From Gammaproteobacteria bacterium (GTDB lineage: Bacteria > Pseudomonadota > Gammaproteobacteria > JAJDOJ01), in assembly GCA_026984215.1 (NCBI GenBank), contig JALSSO010000064.1, forward strand, positions 1 through 48,606: a DNA stretch of 48,606 nucleotides, given 5' to 3'. The notes under the pieces are model-generated. The model was not told the DNA's origin. It ran no database searches and saw only the letters and a list, made by a program, of their open reading frames with translations. The first letter of the stretch is position 1; each line of letters begins with the position of its first letter. The translations under genes were made by a program, and so were the position numbers. Shown in pieces: positions 44,017-48,606 of the stretch.

Positions 44017-45746
44017 TGCCCATCCACAACGAAGACATCGCGGCGCATTTCGAGGAAATCGCCGACCTGTTGGAGATCAAGGGCGACAACCCCTTCCGCA
44101 TCCGCGCCTACCGCAACGGCGCGCGCGCGGTTCGGGCGCTGCCGCGCAGCGCGGCCGAGCTCCTGAAAGGAGGCGAGGATCTCACCCGGTATCCCGACAT
44201 CGGCGAGGCCCTGGCCACCAAGATTGCCGAACTGCTGCGCACCGGCACCACCCAGGCCATGGAGAACCTGCGCCGCCAGATCCCCTCCAGCCTCGAGGAC
44301 CTCCTGCGGATTCCGGGCCTCGGCCCGGTGCGCATCCGCACCCTCTGGCACGAGCTCGGCATCACCGACCTGGACGCGTTGGAGGCCGCCGCCCGTGCCG
44401 GCCGCCTGCGCGGCCTACCTGGATTCGGCCCCAAGACCGAGCAGAAGGTACTCGCCGCCATCGAGGAACACCGCAAGAAAAAGCGCCGTTTCCTGCGCTC
44501 GGTGGCGGCCGAGTACGGGGAACCCCTGGCCGACTGGCTGCGCGCCGGGCGCGGCGTGCGCGAGGTGGTCATCGCCGGCTCCTACCGCAGGGGACGCGAT
44601 ACGGTGGGTGACCTGGACGTGCTCGCCGTGGCCCCGGATCGCTCCGACGTCATGACCCGCTTCGCCGGCTACGAAGAGGTGGCCGAAGTGGTCTCCCTGG
44701 GCCCCACGCGGGCCACGGTGGTGCTGCGTTGCGGCCTGCAGGTGGACCTGCGCCGGGTACGGCCCGAGAGTTTCGGTTCGGCCCTACAGTATTTCACCGG
44801 TTCCAAGGCCCATTCCATCCAGCTACGTCGCCGAGCCCAGGAACGGGGCCTCAAGATCAACGAATACGGCGTCTTCCGCGACGAGCGCCGCATCGCGGGC
44901 GATACCGAGGAATCGGTCTATGCGGCCGTGGATCTGCCATGGATCCCACCGGAGCTGCGCGAGGCCCGGGGCGAGATCGAGGCCGCCGAGCGCGGCCGGC
45001 TGCCCCGCCTGGTGGAGCCCGGCGACATCCGGGGCGAACTGCACTGCCACACCACCGCCACCGATGGACGCGCGGACCTGGAGGCCATGGCGCTGGCCGC
45101 CCGCCAGCGGGGCCTGGAATATCTGGCCATCACGGACCACTCGCAACGGCTCACCATGGTGGGCGGCCTGGACGCCGACGCCCTGGCCCGCCAGATCGAG
45201 ACCATCGACCGGCTCAATGAACGCCTGACGGGAATCACCCTGCTCAAGGGAGTCGAGTGCGACATCCTGGAAGACGGACGTCTCGACCTGCCCGATGCGG
45301 TCCTCGCCCGGCTGGACCTGGTGGTGGGCGCCGTCCACAGCCATTTCGAGCTGTCGCGCCGGGCCCAAACCGACCGCATCCTGCGCGCCATGGATCACCC
45401 CCATTTCACCCTGCTCGCCCATCCCACCGGGCGGCTCATCGGGGAACGCCCGCCCTACGACGTGGACCTGGACCGCCTCATCCGGCATGCCGCAGAGCGG
45501 GGCTGCTTTCTCGAGCTCAACAGCCAGCCGCGGCGTCTGGACCTGGACGACCTGGCCTGCATGAAAGCCAGGGAGGCCGGTGTGCTGGTGGCCATCGACA
45601 CCGACGCCCACAGCGAGCGGGACCTGGACCTGCGCATCCATGGCGTGCTACAGGCACGACGCGGCTGGCTGGAGGCAGGCGATGTGCTGAACACCCGTCC
45701 CCTGGCCGAACTGAGGCCCCTGCTCGCGCGAACCATGGGACGATGA
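44016..45746 (+). CDS. polX: PolX-type DNA polymerase/3'-5' exonuclease
   Basis: A 576-aa family X DNA polymerase joined to a PHP nuclease. Helix-hairpin-helix units lie in the first 150 residues (IPGLGPVRIRTLW, LPGFGPKTEQKVL). GSYRRGRDTVGDLDVL near 189-204 is the nucleotidyl-transfer site with its two Asp. The PHP domain begins at about 340 with GELHCHTTATDG, then ITDHSQ, KGVECDI, HSHF, AHPTGR and DTDAH, all metal-binding motifs. PolX proteins fill gaps in base-excision repair; the set is common in Bacillus and Deinococcus and patchy in Gammaproteobacteria. Confidence 0.93.
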   Translation: MPIHNEDIAAHFEEIADLLEIKGDNPFRIRAYRNGARAVRALPRSAAELLKGGEDLTRYPDIGEALATKIAELLRTGTTQAMENLRRQIPSSLEDLLRIPGLGPVRIRTLWHELGITDLDALEAAARAGRLRGLPGFGPKTEQKVLAAIEEHRKKKRRFLRSVAAEYGEPLADWLRAGRGVREVVIAGSYRRGRDTVGDLDVLAVAPDRSDVMTRFAGYEEVAEVVSLGPTRATVVLRCGLQVDLRRVRPESFGSALQYFTGSKAHSIQLRRRAQERGLKINEYGVFRDERRIAGDTEESVYAAVDLPWIPPELREARGEIEAAERGRLPRLVEPGDIRGELHCHTTATDGRADLEAMALAARQRGLEYLAITDHSQRLTMVGGLDADALARQIETIDRLNERLTGITLLKGVECDILEDGRLDLPDAVLARLDLVVGAVHSHFELSRRAQTDRILRAMDHPHFTLLAHPTGRLIGERPPYDVDLDRLIRHAAERGCFLELNSQPRRLDLDDLACMKAREAGVLVAIDTDAHSERDLDLRIHGVLQARRGWLEAGDVLNTRPLAELRPLLARTMGR

Positions 45747-45763
45747 GGAAGGAGGCGAGACCC

Positions 45764-46462
45764 ATGGCCTCGGTGCTGGTCACGGGAAGCAACCGCGGAC
45801 TCGGTTTGGAGTGGGTGCGACAATACGCCGACGAGGGATGGCGCGTCTACGCCACCTGCCGCCATCCGGAGACGGCCACCGAGTTGCAGCGACTGGCCGA
45901 AGCGCGTCCCCAAGTCCGGATCGAACGGCTGGACGTGACCCGGCCGGAACAGCTCGCCGCCCTGGTGGAGACGCTGCGAGGCGAACCGGTCGACGTGCTG
46001 ATCAACAACGCCGGCGTGTACTTCGAACGCTGGGGCCGGGACGCCCTGGGAACCATCGACTACGGGGCCTGGGAAGAGACCTTCCGGGTCAACACCCTCG
46101 GCCCGGTGCGCGTGACCGAGGCCCTGGTGGACAATCTGGCCGCCTCCGGACGACGCTTGGTGGTGGCCATCTCCAGCCACATGGGCTCCATCGCCGACAT
46201 CACCCAGCCCCGCGACTATGCCTACCGTTCCAGCAAGGCCGCGCTCAACGCCGCCATGCGCGGGCTCGCCCACGAGCTGGCGGGACGCCGCATCGGCGTG
46301 CTGATCCTGCATCCGGGCTGGGTCCGCACCCGCATGGGCGGCGAGCAGGCACCCATCGCGCCCGGGGAGAGCGTGACCGGAATGCGCGGCCTGGTCGAGC
46401 GGTTCACCCCCGCCTGGTCGGGACGTTTCTTCCGCTACGACGGGACACCGATGCCATGGTGA
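45764..46462 (+). CDS. Short-chain dehydrogenase/reductase (SDR)
   Basis: A 232-aa Rossmann-fold oxidoreductase. The cofactor site TGSNRGLG lies at 7-14, NNAGVY near 85-90 and Y154-x3-K158 (YRSSK) is the active site, with an S in ISSHMGS. The short C-terminal part matches the C-factor/sniffer-like branch of small carbonyl reductases. Substrate unknown. ATG 45764 has AAGGAGG 8 nt upstream; ATG 45743, 21 bp before it, would place the start inside this site. It is followed by the thioredoxin-like gene with an overlap. Confidence 0.88.
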   Translation: MASVLVTGSNRGLGLEWVRQYADEGWRVYATCRHPETATELQRLAEARPQVRIERLDVTRPEQLAALVETLRGEPVDVLINNAGVYFERWGRDALGTIDYGAWEETFRVNTLGPVRVTEALVDNLAASGRRLVVAISSHMGSIADITQPRDYAYRSSKAALNAAMRGLAHELAGRRIGVLILHPGWVRTRMGGEQAPIAPGESVTGMRGLVERFTPAWSGRFFRYDGTPMPW

Positions 46463-46863
46463 ACTCCCCCTTGGTCGCCATGGGCTGGGTGGCCGCCGCC
46501 TTCGCCGGCGCCCTGCTGCTCTCGGCGCTGGTCAGCCGCCTGCAACGCTGGGCGATGCGGCGCAGGCCGGTCGAGGACCTGGAGCGCGTCCTGCCCGAGG
46601 CGCGGGAGTACGAGACTCTGGCGGTCTATTTCTACAGTCCCCAATGCGGCCATTGCCATGCGCTCACGCCCCTCATGGAACGGTTGCACGAGGAGGGCCG
46701 CCGCTTGGTGCTGGTGGACGTGCGCGAACGCCCCGAGGTGGCGCTGGCCCTCGGGGTGGCGGGCACGCCCACCCTGGTGCGCATCCGTGGGCGCCGCATC
46801 GACGATGTGCTCATTGGAGCCCAGGGGGAGACGAAGATTCGCAGATTCCTGGAGGCGACGTGA
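46456..46863 (+). CDS. Membrane-anchored thioredoxin-like protein (CGHC)
   Basis: A 135-aa protein with an N-terminal membrane helix (about 8-26) and a thioredoxin fold. The active site is CGHC (64-67), the cis-proline is P105 in AGTPTLVRI. The redox pair CGHC, rather than CGPC, is the type of PDI and some DsbA-like or reducing thioredoxins. The topology (helix then domain) predicts either a cytoplasm-facing or periplasm-facing domain; the positive residues at 31-37 after the helix point to the domain being cytoplasmic. ATG 46456 overlaps the SDR stop by 7 bp. Confidence 0.8.
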   Translation: MVNSPLVAMGWVAAAFAGALLLSALVSRLQRWAMRRRPVEDLERVLPEAREYETLAVYFYSPQCGHCHALTPLMERLHEEGRRLVLVDVRERPEVALALGVAGTPTLVRIRGRRIDDVLIGAQGETKIRRFLEAT

Positions 46864-47207
46864 GCGAGCACGAGCGCCCGCCGGCCTGTCCGCTCCCCTT
46901 GCGACAGCCCGAGACCGAGCTCGAGGTGGTCCGCCTCCATCCCGACCCGCCGCCGGCCGACTATCGCGAGGCCATGCGCCTGGCCGAGGACGAGGCCCGC
47001 CGCCGTTGGGGAACGGACTGGATGCTGTTGTCCTGGTACGACCGCGACCGGGACTTCGAGGCCCCACAGCATGTCAGCGAATGCCACGGCGACAGCGCCG
47101 TACCCGGTTACGTGGACTACGCCCTGCACCGCGGCGCCCGGCTCGAGGTGGACATCGACGGCGGTCGCTTCGTGTTCTTCTTCCTGCCCGTGGAGCCCAC
47201 CGAGTGA
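46860..47207 (+). CDS. AF1514 family protein (DUF5619-like)
   Basis: A 115-aa small alpha/beta protein. Two blocks are family-like: EAMRLAEDEARRRWGTDWML followed by LSWYDRDRDFEAPQHVSECH, and PGYVDYALHRGARLEVDI. This resembles the AF1514 group of archaeal and sulfur-metabolising bacterial proteins, function unknown. The assignment is from recall of this YDRDRDFE...PQHVSEC pattern. GTG 46860 overlaps the TGA of the thioredoxin-like gene (GTGA), the last coupled gene of the run. Confidence 0.78.
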   Translation: MSEHERPPACPLPLRQPETELEVVRLHPDPPPADYREAMRLAEDEARRRWGTDWMLLSWYDRDRDFEAPQHVSECHGDSAVPGYVDYALHRGARLEVDIDGGRFVFFFLPVEPTE

Positions 47208-47228
47208 CGCCCCTGCAAGGTTGCCGAC

Positions 47229-47618
47229 TCACGTCCCCGCCAGGAACACGCCCGTGCGCAACATGACCAGCGTGCAACCCTCCAGCCAGGGGATGCCGGC
47301 CTGGTCGAGGCGGGCCTGCAAGGCGGGCGACTCGGTTCCCGGGTTGAAGATGACGCGGCCGGGGGCGAGGGCGACGATGTCCCCGGCCATGGCCGGCAGG
47401 CGGGCCGCCGACACATAGAGCGTGAGCGTGTGCACCGGAGGCGCCACGTCCGACAGACTCCGGGCGGTGGGCAGCCCCTCGATCTCGCCGAAGGCCGGGT
47501 TGACGGGGATCACGGCATAGCCCTGTGCCTGCAACAACCGGACCGCCTGGTTGGAATAGCGGCCGGGCTTGGGACTGGCGCCCAGCACCGCCACGCGGTG
47601 TTCGCTCGGGTTGGTCAT
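47229..47618 (-). CDS. CoA-binding domain protein
   Basis: A 129-aa single-domain Rossmann protein (CoA_binding_2). VAVLGASPKPGRYSNQAVRL (9-28) is the nucleotide-CoA binding start, PVNPAFGEIEGLP and LTLYVSA the middle strands, and NPGTESP (about 93-99) the conserved turn. Small proteins of this type bind CoA but have no known reaction. ATG 47618 lies opposite the creatininase start with 70 bp between them, which must hold both promoters. Confidence 0.88.
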   Translation of the reverse strand: MTNPSEHRVAVLGASPKPGRYSNQAVRLLQAQGYAVIPVNPAFGEIEGLPTARSLSDVAPPVHTLTLYVSAARLPAMAGDIVALAPGRVIFNPGTESPALQARLDQAGIPWLEGCTLVMLRTGVFLAGT

Positions 47619-47688
47619 CGCACCGGCTCCGGATGAACCGCGGGAACTTGTACCATAACCCCTTTCCGCACCCCCGACGAGATGGATC

Positions 47689-48432
47689 ATGCGACTGGAC
47701 TTGTGCACCTGGCCCGACGTGGAGCACTACCTGCGGCACAAGACCCATATCATCGTGCCCATCGGCTCCACCGAACAGCACGGACCCAACGGTTTGATCG
47801 GAACCGACGCCATCTGCGCGCAGACCCTGGCCCGCAGTCTGGGCGAGCGGCTGGAGGTGCTGGTGACCCCCACGCTCGCCATCGGCATGGCCCAGCATCA
47901 CATGGCCTTTCCGGGCACCCTCACCCTGCGCCCGGAGACCCTACTGGCCGTGGTCCGGGACGTGGTCGAGTCCCTGGGTCGGCACGGTTTCACGCACTGC
48001 TATTTCGTCAATGGCCATGGCGGAAACATTCCGGTGGTGGAGGCTGCCTTCTCGGCGGTCTATGCCGGCGCGAGCCTGGGCTCCGGGGACCCGAGCCCGC
48101 CCCGATGCCGGCTGGCGAACTGGTGGCGCCTGCCGACGGTGGCCGAGCTGGCCCGCCGCCTGTATGGGGAGGCCGAGGGTTGGCACGCCACCGTCTCGGA
48201 AGTGTCTCTGTCCTGGCACGCCCACCCAGAGGCGGCGCGCGACGTCCCCATGCAACCGCCGGTGGCTCCCACGGGCCCCATTTTCGACGCACGGGCGTTC
48301 CGGCGCCGCTTTCCGGATGGGCGCATGGGTTCGAATCCGTCGCTGGCCAGTGCCGAAGACGGGGCGCGTTTCCACGAGGTGGCCGTGGCGGCCCTGGCCG
48401 AAGACTTCCAGACCTTCGTGGTGCAGGCCTGA
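47689..48432 (+). CDS. Creatininase family amidohydrolase
   Basis: A 247-aa metal-dependent amidohydrolase of the creatininase family. Metal ligands are in GSTEQHGP (E29, H31) and TDAICAQ (D40); NGHGGN near 109-114 and the late GSNPSLAS complete the family pattern. The family includes creatinine amidohydrolase, FAPy deformylase and mycofactocin protein E; none of the marker residues for a given substrate can be read with certainty. It is divergent from the CoA-binding gene and convergent with the permease gene. Confidence 0.9.
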   Translation: MRLDLCTWPDVEHYLRHKTHIIVPIGSTEQHGPNGLIGTDAICAQTLARSLGERLEVLVTPTLAIGMAQHHMAFPGTLTLRPETLLAVVRDVVESLGRHGFTHCYFVNGHGGNIPVVEAAFSAVYAGASLGSGDPSPPRCRLANWWRLPTVAELARRLYGEAEGWHATVSEVSLSWHAHPEAARDVPMQPPVAPTGPIFDARAFRRRFPDGRMGSNPSLASAEDGARFHEVAVAALAEDFQTFVVQA

Positions 48433-48606
48433 TCAGACGCCGTGCCGGTGGCCCGTGCGCAGCAGGCGCCAGGCGCTGGAGACGAGATAGGCCATCGCCA
48501 CCCAGAGAATGATGGTGGCCCCGGCCGGCAGATCGAACCGGTAGGCCGTGACCAGCCCGCCCATCGAGAGGGCCGCCCCCAGGATCGTGGCCACCGGAAT
48601 CATGGC
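48433..48606 (-). CDS. Metal ABC transporter permease (ABC-3 family), C-terminal fragment
   Basis: The last 57 residues of a longer gene continuing beyond the right edge. The segment reads as an alanine/glycine helix (IPVATILGAALSMGGLVTAY), then RFDLPAGATIILWVAMAYL and a short arginine/histidine tail. The paired pattern of a helix, GG..SY.FD.P.GA.I, and a last membrane helix is that of ZnuB/MntB permeases for zinc or manganese. The C-terminal His pair (GHRHGV) may help metal handling. Being partial, the identity is limited to the family. Confidence 0.7.
   Translation of the reverse strand, partial: AMIPVATILGAALSMGGLVTAYRFDLPAGATIILWVAMAYLVSSAWRLLRTGHRHGV

Noticed and set aside
48327-48338. 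GGGTTCGAATCC, a tRNA T-arm look-alike
   Set aside because: It lies inside the creatininase coding frame (MGSNPS) and no acceptor or anticodon arms surround it.

Overview
The window is a stretch of chromosome from a GC-rich (about two thirds G+C by eye) Gram-negative bacterium. It carries bamA, skp, lpxA, fabZ, an Lpp-like lipoprotein and the frr-pyrH-tsf-rpsB // map-glnD block in the order usual for Gammaproteobacteria. A pyrophosphate-type phosphofructokinase, bTHX, a TmcA homologue, an AF1514-family protein and a CARF/Cas6 pair suggest a Chromatiales/Ectothiorhodospiraceae-like sulfur oxidiser or a relative. That placement is inference; there is no rRNA in the window to test it.

Layout. 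1-2290 (minus): the upstream end of a type III CRISPR accessory locus, cas6 followed by a CARF-domain Csm6/ring-nuclease gene, transcribed out of the left edge; no array or effector genes are in view. 2291-7200: small accessory genes, namely a decayed potassium-channel fragment, a secreted HbpS/GlcG-like protein, a membrane protein with a methionine heptad coiled coil, a two-TM stress-type protein, a SLOG-type protein overlapping an O6-alkylguanine methyltransferase, and an L,D-transpeptidase convergent with an Lpp-like lipoprotein ending in lysine. 7259-10355 (minus): DUF3301, a CPA2/Kef antiporter and adk. 10517-16577 (plus): a small orphan, PPi-PFK, a 65-aa orphan, a Deg protease, an ExeA-like AAA ATPase with a C-terminal membrane anchor, YjbQ and a hemerythrin-like protein.

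16726-31126 (minus) is the envelope and translation block. Read in transcription order it is rpsB, tsf, pyrH, frr, uppS, cdsA, ispC, rseP, bamA, skp, fabZ and lpxA, ending with a 906-aa secreted protein made only of carbohydrate-binding modules, which contains an almost exact 492-bp tandem duplication. The lpxD and lpxB genes normally found in this block are absent. A good sigma70-type promoter and a long leader precede rpsB. Divergent from it, 31443-34921 holds map and glnD.

34935-41390 carries four glycosyltransferases, interrupted by a Nudix hydrolase, the 33-codon bTHX gene and rimO. 41339-47207 is a tightly packed plus-strand run: a glycosyltransferase end, tmcA, DUF2269, polX, a short-chain dehydrogenase, a membrane-anchored thioredoxin-like protein and an AF1514-family protein, most of them with overlapping stop and start codons. 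47229-48606 holds a CoA-binding protein, a creatininase-family amidohydrolase and the end of an ABC-3 metal permease.

Taken together, most of the window is housekeeping (ribosome, tRNA and envelope biogenesis, lipid A, isoprenoid carrier and nitrogen signalling). The less ordinary items are the methionine-zipper protein, the CBM-only protein with its recent duplication, the transpeptidase/lipoprotein pair and the tmcA-to-AF1514 run.
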